Notes: generated by a model not told the origin, from the sequence alone. 64,000 nt of DNA from Alkalicoccobacillus plakortidis (GCF_023703085.1 NZ_JAMQJY010000003.1:124001-188000), one strand, 5' to 3'. Positions 38,271 to 46,674 are shown, counted from the stretch's first letter. Made by a program: numbers and translations.

Positions 38271-39011
38271 TTAAGACTGGAGAATTGTTTGTATATACTT
38301 TGATCCAAGCTCAGAATCAGTAATCACCTCATCAAGCTCATTAAGCTCTGCAAATTTCATTAAACCAACTTGTTCAAATTTTGTAGAGTCAGCAAGCAGC
38401 GTCACGTATTTCGCCCGCTTAATAACTGTGCTTTTCCAGTCATAGTGAAAACTATTTAAGACAGACAAACCTTGAGTAATTGAGACTCCTGCTGTTCCAA
38501 GAAATAACCGATTCACATATAGGTGAGATAATGCCTCTATTGTTTGTTTACCAAACAACGAGGTCGTTGCCCCAAGCTGAGAGCCTCCAAGCATCGTTAA
38601 TTGAACATTCTCTTTCGCATACAAATTGTGCGCAATCTCAATATCATTCGTGATGACCGTGACCGGAAACTCACCTAATAATTCAGCTAACGCATACGTT
38701 GTACTACCCCCATCCAATAAAATCACTTCGTTTGGAGTAATCATCTTTAATGCTTCTAAAGCAATATCTGATTTTTTATTCTGATGACTAGATTGTCGTT
38801 CCTTCTCAGGAAACAGTCGTCTTGTATCCTTACGTAACACCGCCCCGCCATGGACACGTTGTAATAAGTTCCGCTTTTCGAGCTCTTCTAAATCAAGGCG
38901 AATCGTTTTCTCAGTTACCTTTAGCAACTCACTTACAACAGATACCTTTAGCGCTTTATGTTTGTTTAAATAGGCCAATAACTTTTCATGGCGTTCTAAT
39001 GGTAACATCAT
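38271..39011 (-). CDS. DeoR-family transcriptional regulator
   Basis: 246 residues. N-terminal winged HTH (ERHEKLLAYLNKHKALKVS, VTEKTIRLDLEELEKRN, VHGGAV), then the DeoR sensor domain with LLDGGSTTYALAELL and VITNDIEIA that bind phosphosugars. GGGGATA lies before the ATG pair. Placed just upstream of uxaC on the same strand; likely controls uronate genes, by context only. Confidence 0.85.
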   Translation of the reverse strand: MMLPLERHEKLLAYLNKHKALKVSVVSELLKVTEKTIRLDLEELEKRNLLQRVHGGAVLRKDTRRLFPEKERQSSHQNKKSDIALEALKMITPNEVILLDGGSTTYALAELLGEFPVTVITNDIEIAHNLYAKENVQLTMLGGSQLGATTSLFGKQTIEALSHLYVNRLFLGTAGVSITQGLSVLNSFHYDWKSTVIKRAKYVTLLADSTKFEQVGLMKFAELNELDEVITDSELGSKYIQTILQS

Positions 39012-39138
39012 GTATCCCCTTTACTTACGTTCTCCCTTCATTATCAAACAAAAACGAACATTAGTAAACAGTGATTTATGATGAAGCTGCGAAATTGTGT
39101 ACTTAGCTAAAGTAGGAGGCAAGTGCGAAGAATCTTCA

Positions 39139-39515
39139 GTAGGAGCTTCGGCGCTGGTATCAAGCGCGGGGCTTCTTTAGTAAGAGCTTCAGCTCGCTCA
39201 CCAAGCTCGGGGGGCTCCTTTACTAAGAGCTTTGGCGCGCTCACCAAGCTCGAGGCTCCTTTAACAAGCGCTTCGGCGTAGTCACCAAGCGCAGGACTCC
39301 TTTACTAAGAGCTTTGGCGCGCTCACCAAGCTCGGGGCTCCTTTAATAAGAACTTTGGGGTGGTCACCAAGCGCGGGACTCCTTTAGCAAGAGCTTCGGC
39401 GCACTCACTAAGCGCGCGGCTCCTTTACTAAGAGCTTTGGCGCTCTCACCAAGCGCGAGGCTCCTTTACCAATCGCTTCGGCTCGCTCACCAAGCGCGAG
39501 GCTCCTTTACCAAGA
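39139..39515. repeat. 41-bp-period intergenic array (family C)
   Basis: About 18 contiguous half-units: 21-mers AAGAGCTTTGGCGCGCTCACC-like alternating with 20-mers AAGCGCGAGGCTCCTTTACC-like, with one 22-nt unit. On the minus strand the heads are CTCTTAGTAAAGGAG and GCTTGGTGAGCG, related to the array at 43657-45405. Frequent TAG/TAA exclude coding. It lies between two same-strand genes, near the terminator at 39545-39598. Confidence 0.87.
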
Positions 39516-39544
39516 AGCCCCTCCCCCAAAAGTACTCCCAAAAT

Positions 39545-39598
39545 AAAAAAACGAAACAGTTCGCTCCTCGGAACGTCCATTTCGCGTAATTTTTTTAA
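39545..39598. terminator. Terminator-like hairpin after the ABC importer genes
   Basis: A-run, CGAAA...GTTC / GAAC...TTTCG, T-run; on the minus strand it follows the binding-protein gene by about 15 bases. Confidence 0.55.
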
Positions 39599-39613
39599 AC
39601 TTCTTAGTTACTC

Positions 39614-40619
39614 TCATTCAACAAATTGCATATCAACCATTTTTTCATAAGAGTATGGTTTGTCATGGATGCCTGTTTTCTTTAAGACATCCATAGTTTT
39701 TGCTAATGCTTCTTCTGTAATGATTCCATCCTTGCTCCAGTGTTCATCTGCGTATGCTCTATTCTGAGTTGCTTCTATTTGCTCGTCGCTCAATGTTGGG
39801 AATTCCGTGCGTAGTACTTCTTCTGCTAATTCGGGATCCTCATAAACGGTTTCAAGTCCACGAAGGACGGCTTGCACAAATCCTTCAACTAATTCTGGCT
39901 CTTCTTCAATAGTAGATTGTTTTACACTGATGACTGAGTATGGGTAATCTCCAAGTGACGGGAATCCGAAAAATGGTTCTTCCCACACACCCTTATTGAT
40001 TCCTTCTGTAATTGTAGGTTCTGCTCCGTTTGCTATTTGTGATTTGCCTTGTTCTACTAATGCAAGAACGGCCGTAACATCGGTTGGTTCTTCTAGGATG
40101 ACATCTTCTTCTAAGTCAATTCCAAGGTCGATAAACAATGATCTTGTCAGTAGGTTTGGGCTTCCTCCATAACGGCTCGCCGCAATGTTTTTTTCTTTTA
40201 TAAATTCAGCAAGAGCCTCATCGCTATCATCTACTGGCTGCTCTCCTTTTTCGGCCATTAGATACACATTCGCTCGGTTCACGACATTTGCTACCGCTAC
40301 AATCGGATCACTGCTTCCATCATTTGCAAGTTCATTTGAGTCAGGACCAAGCGATATTTCCCCATACCTCACCACTGACTAGTGTTGTAACATGTGCGCC
40401 ACCTGCAGCAGTCACCATTTCTACTTCTAGTCCCTCTTCTTCAAAATAGCCTTCATGTATCGCAATATATAGAGGCAGATACCCCGTTAGATGAGCCGGT
40501 TCGGCAATCGATACTTTCTTCATTTCTTCCTCATTACCACCACTACACCCAGCTACAATCAAGCCACAAATAATGGCTATCACCATGCCTACTTTCACCT
40601 TCCACGTTTGTGTTCGCAT
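39614..40619 (-). CDS. ABC transporter substrate-binding lipoprotein, NitT/TauT (NMT1-like) type (frameshifted)
   Basis: About 334 residues after repair. Lipoprotein signal ends LIVAGCSGGNEEE. The binding fold begins VSIAEPAHLTGYLPLYIAIHEG-like, with GYFEEEGLEVEMV. The frame breaks at 40347-40352: GCTTGG on the coding strand for expected GCTGG; dropping one T gives WGNIAGPDSNELA and the full C-terminal half (NRANVYLMAEKG, ISVKQSTIEEEPELV). ATG at 40619 follows AGGAGG. Last gene of an ATPase-permease-receptor operon. The ligand could be a sulfonate, nitrate-like anion or thiamine precursor; no riboswitch helps to choose. Confidence 0.82.
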
Positions 40620-40636
40620 TGAGTTTCTCTGCCTCC

Positions 40637-41448
40637 TTATGTTTGTTGCCCGATTTTTTTTAGTAACCAACGTTCAATCAATCCCACAAACCAATACATA
40701 AACAGCGCCAGAAAAGATAAAACAGTTACACCTACCCAAACAAGGTCTATATCTAAAATTTGTCCTGCGTATAAAATCATACGGCCAATTCCTTCACGTG
40801 AGGCAATAAATTCACCAACAATTGTACCTGCTAATGCCAATGCAATATTGATGCGCAGGCTACTAATAATCCACGGTAACGACGACGGAATCACCACTTT
40901 AAGAAAGACATGGTACCTTTTAGCACCAAGCGTGTAGAGTAGCTTTTCCATGTCGGGATCAATCTGTTTCACTCCGCTGTATGCAGCTAGCGCGGTCACA
41001 ATGACCGTCATACTAAAAGCTAGAACTACCTTTGAGGAGAAGCCGATTCCAATTAAAATAACTAATACTGGCGCAAGAGCCAATTTGGGAATGGCATTAA
41101 ATGCAACTAAATAAGGCTCACTAATTGCTGCATAGAGCTTTGACCACCAAAAGGAGAGCCCGATCATTGCACCAATCACAGTTCCGAGTACAAAGCCGTA
41201 AATGGTTGCACCAGACGTGAAGAGTAGATCTTGAATGAGTGTACTTTGTGTGAGCTGGAACCATCCCTTTTCAACAATGGTTGTTGGAGAGCTCCAATAG
41301 TATTGGTCTACAAAACCAAAACGCACACCCACTTCCCAACCAGGATTAAAAGGATTCCAACCAAACAACGTCCTAAAATGGTATAGATAGAAAATCGTTT
41401 GCTTGTTCCTTCTTGATCATCACCTTCCTCCGTTTTCTTCAGGTTCAT
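40637..41448 (-). CDS. ABC transporter permease, NitT/TauT type (frameshifted near its N-terminus)
   Basis: About 270 residues when repaired. ATG at 41448 has a fine GGAGGTG site and overlaps the ATPase gene; it opens MNLKKTEEGDDQEGTSKRF followed by a hydrophobic helix IYTILGRCLVGILLILV. The frame then slips at about 41336-41341, where one base is missing; with it, LVWEVGVRFGFVDQYYW continues into the main frame. The permease EAA loop reads YTLGAKRYHVFLKVVIPSSLP. Six helices. A start inside the second frame at 41368 would lose the first helix. Confidence 0.8.
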
Positions 41449-42226
41449 CGCCTTCACCTCCAACCTCCTCCTTTTCCTCTTGAGCGAGTAAATTATAGAG
41501 AGTGCGTTTCATATCAAGAAATTCATTTGTTAGTAATACGTCTCGTGAACGAGGACGCTCAAGATCGACTGATAGAACAGCCTTTATTGACCCTGGTCTT
41601 GCGGAAAGAACATAAACCGTATCAGACAAGAATAAGGCTTCATCAATATCATGGGTTACAAACATAATAGTTTTCTCAACGTCCGCCCACATCCTTAATA
41701 ACCAGGATTGCATTTGCCCTTTAGTCTGAGCATCTAGTGCTGCAAAAGGTTCATCTAAGAGCATGATGTCAGCATCAAATAAAAATGTACGCAATAGAGC
41801 AGCACGCTGCCTCATGCCTCCCGAGAGCTCATTTGGGAAATGGTTCTCAAATCCCTTTAACCCGTATCGTTCTAATAAGGGCATCGCTTGTGCAATCGCT
41901 ACTTTTTTTGTTATTCCTTTGATCTCAAGTCCAAGGATGATGTTTTGAATGATCGTTCTCCAAGGTAAAAGTAGGTCTTTTTGCAACATATATCCGACCT
42001 GCCCATTTCGATTCAATATACTAACGCCATCAACTAACACATCTCCTGATGATGGTCTTGTTAGTCCAACGATGATATTAAAAAGCGTTGACTTTCCACA
42101 TCCACTTGGCCCTACCACGCTGACAAACGTTCCTTTATCTATTTCAATACTTGTTGGTTTAAGTACCTCAGTTATTTTCCCATCCTTTTGAAACGATTTC
42201 CCTACCTCTTTAATCTCAAGTTTCAT
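41420..42226 (-). CDS. ABC transporter ATP-binding protein, NitT/TauT type
   Basis: About 268 residues. Walker A GPSGCGKST, Q-loop YMLQKDLLLPWRT, signature LSGGMRQRAALLR, Walker B IMLLDEPFAALD, switch His in FVTHDIDEA. ATG at 42226 lies 6 bases after GGAGGTG; a GTG 9 bases upstream is inside that site. First gene of the importer operon; its end overlaps the permease start by 29 bases. The C-terminal tail (EEKEEVGGEGDEPEENGG) is unusually acidic. Confidence 0.9.
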   Translation of the reverse strand: MKLEIKEVGKSFQKDGKITEVLKPTSIEIDKGTFVSVVGPSGCGKSTLFNIIVGLTRPSSGDVLVDGVSILNRNGQVGYMLQKDLLLPWRTIIQNIILGLEIKGITKKVAIAQAMPLLERYGLKGFENHFPNELSGGMRQRAALLRTFLFDADIMLLDEPFAALDAQTKGQMQSWLLRMWADVEKTIMFVTHDIDEALFLSDTVYVLSARPGSIKAVLSVDLERPRSRDVLLTNEFLDMKRTLYNLLAQEEKEEVGGEGDEPEENGGR

Positions 42227-42462
42227 GTAGCTCACCTCCTCCTGAGAAACGAATGCTTGTATCGTTTAATCATAAGCGTAGTCTCTTTTTCAGGTGTTTT
42301 ATCCTATGCAAATACCCTCGATAAATGAAGACTTTATTTAAAAATAAGCATGTACTTTGTCATATTTACTAACTATGTGAGCAGAATAATTGCGGATGAG
42401 TGAATATATAACTAAACTGATCAAAGTTACTTAATTTATAAATTGAAAGAAGGACACTGAAA

Positions 42463-43575
42463 ATGAACTCTGCTTATACATCGCTTTTTAAACCATTTAC
42501 TTTTAGAAGTGGATTAGAAGTAGATAACCGGATTATGGTTGCACCAATGACGCATTATAGCTCTAATGGGGATGGAACAATCTCTGAGCAAGAATTACCA
42601 TATATATCAGCTCGATCTGAAGGCCCAGGTGTCGTTATTACCGCTTGTGCAAACGTAACAGCTAACGGAAAAGCTTTCCCTGGTCAACCAGGAATTAACG
42701 ATGATGCTCATATACCTGGCTTAAAACAGTTAGCAGAAGCCATTCATGAAAAAGGTTCAAAAGCCGTTATTCAGATTCATCATGGTGGTGTGGAATGTCC
42801 ACCTGAATTAGTTCCAAATGGAGATGTTCTTAGTGCAAGTGATCTACCTGAGAGAGGTGCACGTGCTCTAACAGACGAAGAAGTTAAAGAGGTTATTACT
42901 GGATTTGGGGAAGCGACTGCAAGAGCGATCGAAGCTGGATTTGATGGCGTGGAAATCCACGGAGCAAACGGCTATCTCATTCAACAATTCTTCTCTCCAC
43001 ATACCAACAAGAGAACAGACGCGTGGGGTGGAGAAACAGCAACTGATCGATTAGCATTTCCTTTGGCAATCGTTGACGCTGTAAAAAAAGTAGTTGCTGA
43101 AAAAGCTCCAAAAAACTTCCTGGTTGGCTATCGCTTTTCACCTGAAGAACCAGAAACTCCAGGACTAACGATGGAGGATACATTTGTTTTAGTAGACGCA
43201 TTAGCGGAGAGTCAGCTCGATTACCTTCACGTCTCTCTGATGGAAGCTCATTCTAAAGCACGTAGAGGTGCCGATGAAACAAGAAGTCGATTAAGTCTAC
43301 TTCATGAGCGTGTTGGCAAATTAATTCCATTGGTTGGCGTAGGCTCCGTTCACACACCAGAAGAAGCAGTGTCAGTACTCGAAGAAGGAATGGACTTTGT
43401 CGCGTTAGGAAGAGGATTACTAATCGAACCAAACTGGGTTAATTTAGTTAAAAATGGCGAGGAAGCTCATATACAAACAGTTATCAAAGTCAGCGAGAAA
43501 GAGAAATACGTTTTACCTGATCCCTTATGGAATGTCATCATGAATGCCGGTGGTTGGGTACCATTTGAAGAATAG
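42463..43575 (+). CDS. NADH:flavin oxidoreductase, old yellow enzyme family (YqiG-like)
   Basis: 370 residues, FMN-binding TIM barrel. RIMVAPMTHYSSNGDG near residue 25, HGGVECPP with the substrate-binding His region, EIHGANGYLIQQFFSPHTN (FMN and active-site signature), NKRTDAWGG, and GVGSVHTPEEA with FALGRGLL-like (here VALGRGLLIEPNW). AAAGAAGGA precedes the ATG. Reduces activated double bonds; natural substrate unknown. Monocistronic. Confidence 0.9.
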   Translation: MNSAYTSLFKPFTFRSGLEVDNRIMVAPMTHYSSNGDGTISEQELPYISARSEGPGVVITACANVTANGKAFPGQPGINDDAHIPGLKQLAEAIHEKGSKAVIQIHHGGVECPPELVPNGDVLSASDLPERGARALTDEEVKEVITGFGEATARAIEAGFDGVEIHGANGYLIQQFFSPHTNKRTDAWGGETATDRLAFPLAIVDAVKKVVAEKAPKNFLVGYRFSPEEPETPGLTMEDTFVLVDALAESQLDYLHVSLMEAHSKARRGADETRSRLSLLHERVGKLIPLVGVGSVHTPEEAVSVLEEGMDFVALGRGLLIEPNWVNLVKNGEEAHIQTVIKVSEKEKYVLPDPLWNVIMNAGGWVPFEE

Positions 43576-43587
43576 AACGAAGTGCAG

Positions 43588-43630
43588 AGGAGAAACAGAC
43601 AAATTTAACTGTCTGTCTCTCCTTTTTTTC
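43588..43630 (+). terminator. Terminator of the OYE gene
   Basis: GGAGAAACAGACA / TGTCTGTCTCTCC stem and seven T. Confidence 0.9.
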
Positions 43631-43656
43631 GTGGATGTCTTGTTAAACTGGATTAG

Positions 43657-44057
43657 CTCTTGGTGAGGCAGGGGTACTCTTGCTAATTTGTGCTTCTCTC
43701 TTGGTGCGGAGGGTTCGCTCTTGCTAGTTAACGCTCCTCTCTTGGTGCGGAGGGTTCGCTCTTGCTAGTTAACGTTTCTCTCTTGGTGCGGAGAGCTCGC
43801 TCTTGCTAGTTAACGCTTCTCTCTTGGTGCGGGGGCTCTGCTCTTGCTAACATATCCTTCTCTCTTGCTAAGGAGAGCTCGCTCTTGCTAACACATCCTT
43901 CTCTCTTGATGAAGTGAGCTCGCTCTTGCTAACACATCCTTCTCTCTTGATGCGGAGAGCTCGCTCTTGCTAACACACGCTTCTCTCTTGATGCAGAGGC
44001 TCTGCTCTTGCTAACACATCCTTCTCTCTTGATGAAGGAGGCTCGCTCTTGCTAACA
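43657..44057. repeat. 41-bp-period intergenic array (family D), left part
   Basis: Twenty half-units, each starting CTCTTG, with strictly alternating 20-mers (CTCTTGGTGCGGAGAGCTCG-like) and 21-mers (CTCTTGCTAACACATCCTTC plus T). The 21-mers change along the array from GCTAGTTAACGC to GCTAACACATCC, showing local spreading of variants. TAA and TAG abound, so it is not coding. An IS element interrupts the last unit at 44058. Confidence 0.92.
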
Positions 44058-44135
44058 TGGACCGGTTACACTTAATTAGACAGATTCTCTAAGGTCTACT
44101 AAACTGGGGTCAAACCCATAAGAGGAGAATGTCTT

Positions 44136-44426
44136 ATGACTAAAAGAAATCGTCGAATCTTTTCATCACCATTTAAAAAGCAACTTGTTCAACTATATGA
44201 GGCAGGGAAGCCTCGTACTGAGATTATTAGAGAATATGAGTTAAATCCATCTACCTTTGATCGGTGGGTGAGTCAGTTTCGCAATAGTGGTTCTTTTGAA
44301 GAAAAGGACAATCGGAGTCCTGAACAAGAAGAACTACTAAAGTTACGCAAAGAAAATCAGAAACTGGCTATGGAAAATGATATTTTAAAGCAAGCAGCGC
44401 TGATTATGGGGCGAAAATCCGAGTAA
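44136..44426 (+). CDS. IS3-family transposase OrfA
   Basis: 96 residues. N-terminal helix-turn-helix (FSSPFKKQLVQLYEAGKPR, YELNPSTFDRWV) and a C-terminal leucine-zipper-like coiled coil (EELLKLRKENQKLAMEND). AGAGGAGAATG precedes the ATG. T TTA AAG at 44384-44390 is a canonical -1 slippery heptamer in this frame; slipping there enters the OrfB frame and yields the OrfAB transposase. Without slipping, OrfA ends at 44426. Confidence 0.9.
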   Translation: MTKRNRRIFSSPFKKQLVQLYEAGKPRTEIIREYELNPSTFDRWVSQFRNSGSFEEKDNRSPEQEELLKLRKENQKLAMENDILKQAALIMGRKSE

Positions 44427-45262
44427 TTCAACAGAACCGGCATAAATACTCTGTCACTGATATGTGCGCTGTTCTTAAGCTTCCAAGAAGCACGTTTTAT
44501 TATGAGGCCAAACAACCGTGCAAAAAGGAAGAAGAGGCCCTTAGGGCCTTGATTACCGAGATTTTTCATCAGAGTAGACAGTCTTTTGGTCAGCGCAAAA
44601 TTAAAAAAATGCTTGAGAGAAGAGGCTGGCAAGTCTCTCGACGACGTATTGGACGAATCATGAAAGAAAAAGGGCTCGTTTCGAAATATACCGTTGCCCA
44701 ATATAAACCGACTCGGAGTCCGTCTAACGAAGCCAGTATTGAGAATGTGTTAGATCGACAGTTTAAACAAGAACAAGTGCTCAAAGTCGTCGTGAGTGAC
44801 CTGACTTATGTACGCGTGAAGGACAAGTGGCATTATATTTGCATCATCATTGATTTATATAATCGAGAAATTATTGGCTATAGTGCTGGACCGAATAAGG
44901 ACGCAGCTCTGGTTCAACGCGCCTTCGCCTCGATTCCTTACAACCTTCATAAACTTGGAATGTTTCATACAGACCGAGGTGGAGAATTTAAGAACCACCT
45001 CATCGAGGAAGCTCTTTCGACGTTTAGTATTGAGAGATCATTAAGCCATAAAGGAACGCCCTACGATAACGCTGTCGCAGAAGCAACATTTAAAGCAGTT
45101 AAGACGGAGTTTGTCTCAGGTCAGATCTTCTCTAGCCAACAAGAACTTGATCTCGCTTTATTTGATTTCGTCCATTGGTTTAACCATGTTCGTATTCATG
45201 GATCTCTTAACTATTTAACACCGGAAGAATACAAAGTCACGCACCTTAAGGAATTTGTCTAG
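44381..45262 (+). CDS. IS3-family transposase OrfB (DDE catalytic domain, made by -1 frameshift)
   Basis: The frame is open from 44381 and has an internal ATG at 44462. It contains HTH_21 (DMCAVLKLPRSTFYYEAK, FGQRKIKKML), then the retroviral-integrase-like core: Asp in VVSDLTYVRV, Asp in HTDRGGEF, Glu in AEATFKAVKTE, with the family tail FVHWFNHVRIHGSLNYLTP. All three acidic residues are intact, so the element may be active. Confidence 0.92.
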   Translation, partial: YFKASSADYGAKIRVIQQNRHKYSVTDMCAVLKLPRSTFYYEAKQPCKKEEEALRALITEIFHQSRQSFGQRKIKKMLERRGWQVSRRRIGRIMKEKGLVSKYTVAQYKPTRSPSNEASIENVLDRQFKQEQVLKVVVSDLTYVRVKDKWHYICIIIDLYNREIIGYSAGPNKDAALVQRAFASIPYNLHKLGMFHTDRGGEFKNHLIEEALSTFSIERSLSHKGTPYDNAVAEATFKAVKTEFVSGQIFSSQQELDLALFDFVHWFNHVRIHGSLNYLTPEEYKVTHLKEFV

Positions 45263-45280
45263 TTTAGTGTTGACATACCA

Positions 45281-45405
45281 ACACATCCTTCTCTCTTGAT
45301 GAAGGAGAGCTCGCTCTTGCTAACACACCCTTCTCTCTTGATGAAGTGAGCTCGCTCTTGCTAACACACCTTTCTCTCTTGCTAAGGAGGGCATGTTCTT
45401 GCTAA
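45281..45405. repeat. 41-bp-period intergenic array (family D), right part
   Basis: Continuation beyond the IS: remainder of the split unit (ACACATCCTTCT), then about five CTCTTG half-units (one of 21 where 20 is expected), decaying at about 45400 into ordinary sequence. Confidence 0.88.
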
Positions 45406-45500
45406 ATTCATTACCTTTCGGGTTATCAAGCCTTTGCCTTTTAATCCAATATGCTTGACCTTGATATGGAGCTAGTTCCTCTTGATAAACCCTCATCATC

Positions 45501-45917
45501 TTATTTTTGAGCTTTTAATAGTCCTACTTCAGGCATATTTACAAAAACAGAATGATATTGATGAGCTGCAACTGTATAGGCTTCATGATAAATACCTAGA
45601 CTATGATCGGCTGCAACACTTTTATTAAAATGCTTCCATGCCTTCAAGTGTTTGGCGCCTCTTGAATAGGACATGATTGATTCATGCGAATCCCAATATT
45701 GAACTAGTGTGATGCCCCGCCATGTTAGAAAATAATCAGTGTGGTAAAAGCCTAACTCCGCTTTATTTTGATACAATTCAGCAACCATCGGCCTCATCGA
45801 CATAAAGCTTTTAAACCATTTATGTACAGCCCATAGCTTATTAATTTTCACACCAATAATAAAGACAGCTAGTGGCTGATCGGTTTTAGGCGTGATACGT
45901 CCTTTATTAATATTCAT
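45501..45917 (-). CDS. DUF4188 domain protein (dimeric ferredoxin-like, monooxygenase-like)
   Basis: 138 residues. Family stretches: IIGVKINKLWAVHKWF, MRPMVAELYQNKAELGF, TLVQYWDSHESIMSYSRG, LKAWKHFNKSV, GIYHEAYTV and a closing VFVNMPEVGLLKA. These proteins resemble small heme-oxygenase or antibiotic-biosynthesis monooxygenase folds, but activity is unknown. Divergent from a TetR gene with two palindromes between, so the pair is probably an autoregulated response module. Confidence 0.8.
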   Translation of the reverse strand: MNINKGRITPKTDQPLAVFIIGVKINKLWAVHKWFKSFMSMRPMVAELYQNKAELGFYHTDYFLTWRGITLVQYWDSHESIMSYSRGAKHLKAWKHFNKSVAADHSLGIYHEAYTVAAHQYHSVFVNMPEVGLLKAQK

Positions 45918-45972
45918 GTAGTTCTCCCTTCAAGTAAGATGGTGGTATTTGACTTTTATATCGTTGGAGTTT

Positions 45973-46023
45973 AACCTAAAACAAACCATTGGTCTGTTTT
46001 AGGTTACGATACCGACTGTCGGT
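45973..46023. promoter_or_regulatory. Two palindromic operators between DUF4188 and tetR genes
   Basis: 45973-46005 is a 33-bp inverted repeat, AACCTAAAACA...TGTTTTAGGTT, 15 of 16 arm bases pairing, centred on CCATTGG. 46011-46023 is ACCGACTGTCGGT, a perfect TetR-style palindrome ending 30 bases before the regulator start. Confidence 0.72.
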
Positions 46024-46053
46024 TTGTCAATCATTCTGAAAGGATTTTATTCT

Positions 46054-46674
46054 ATGCCACTAACCTATCCCTACACTGCTAATCTGAAGCATATCTTAAG
46101 CCAAACTGAGATGTTGATTAAAGAACACGGATGTGCTCACACTACACTAAAAATGATCATGGAAAAAGCTGAGGTTTCAAAAGGCGCCATCTATCATTAT
46201 GTTAAAAGTAAAGATGAATTATTTGGCCTGATGTTGCAGAAGAATATCGCTGAGACCAATGATTCATTTTGGGAGATCTTAAATAGTAAGTGTACAGATC
46301 TTTCAGAGCCACTCAAAGCAATTACTGAAGGTTTAACTTTTTTCCTTAACAAAGAGGATGTATCTAATCCTATTTTCATTTATCTACTTGGTAAAAATGA
46401 CAACCCAGCAGTAGAAAAGGTGTTAGACGAATTCTATCAATTTAGCGAAAAGCAAGCGAGTAGCTGGATACAAGCTGGCCAAGAAGGTGGAGTCATTGAA
46501 ACCTCTATTGATCCGAAAGCAACTGCCTCATCATTTCTTGCCTATTCTTACGGATTAAGAGTAACTCTAATGTTATCGAAGGAGCGCGCCTTGAATGTAA
46601 AGGAGCAATTTTATTCCTACATGCTGCACGTTCTCTCCCCAAAGTCATCACAAAAAAGAACCTCGCAATATTAA
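46054..46674 (+). CDS. TetR/AcrR-family transcriptional regulator
   Basis: 206 residues. HTH at residues 15-60: LIKEHGCAHTTLKMIMEKAE, VSKGAIYHYVKSKDELF. The C-terminal ligand domain is not distinctive. ATG at 46054 lies after AAAGGA; an in-frame TTG at 46024 falls within the operator. Divergently paired with the DUF4188 gene, which it probably represses. Confidence 0.88.
   Translation: MPLTYPYTANLKHILSQTEMLIKEHGCAHTTLKMIMEKAEVSKGAIYHYVKSKDELFGLMLQKNIAETNDSFWEILNSKCTDLSEPLKAITEGLTFFLNKEDVSNPIFIYLLGKNDNPAVEKVLDEFYQFSEKQASSWIQAGQEGGVIETSIDPKATASSFLAYSYGLRVTLMLSKERALNVKEQFYSYMLHVLSPKSSQKRTSQY

Larger units (their letters stand above)
44058..45280 (+). mobile_element. Complete IS3-family insertion sequence (IS150-like), 1223 bp
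   Basis: Ends are imperfect inverted repeats starting TGG: TGGACCGGTTACACTTAATT at the left and TGGTATGTCAACACTAAACT (minus strand) at the right, continuing with TAGACA. The flanks carry a 3-bp duplication ACA (44055-44057 and 45281-45283). Removing IS plus one copy rebuilds CTAACACATCC, the exact array unit, which fixes both ends. It encodes overlapping-frame OrfA and OrfB. Confidence 0.93.

Noticed and set aside
39139..39515. CRISPR array
   Set aside because: There are no constant repeats separated by unique spacers; half-units are contiguous, 20-21 nt and all imperfect, and there is no cas gene in the window.
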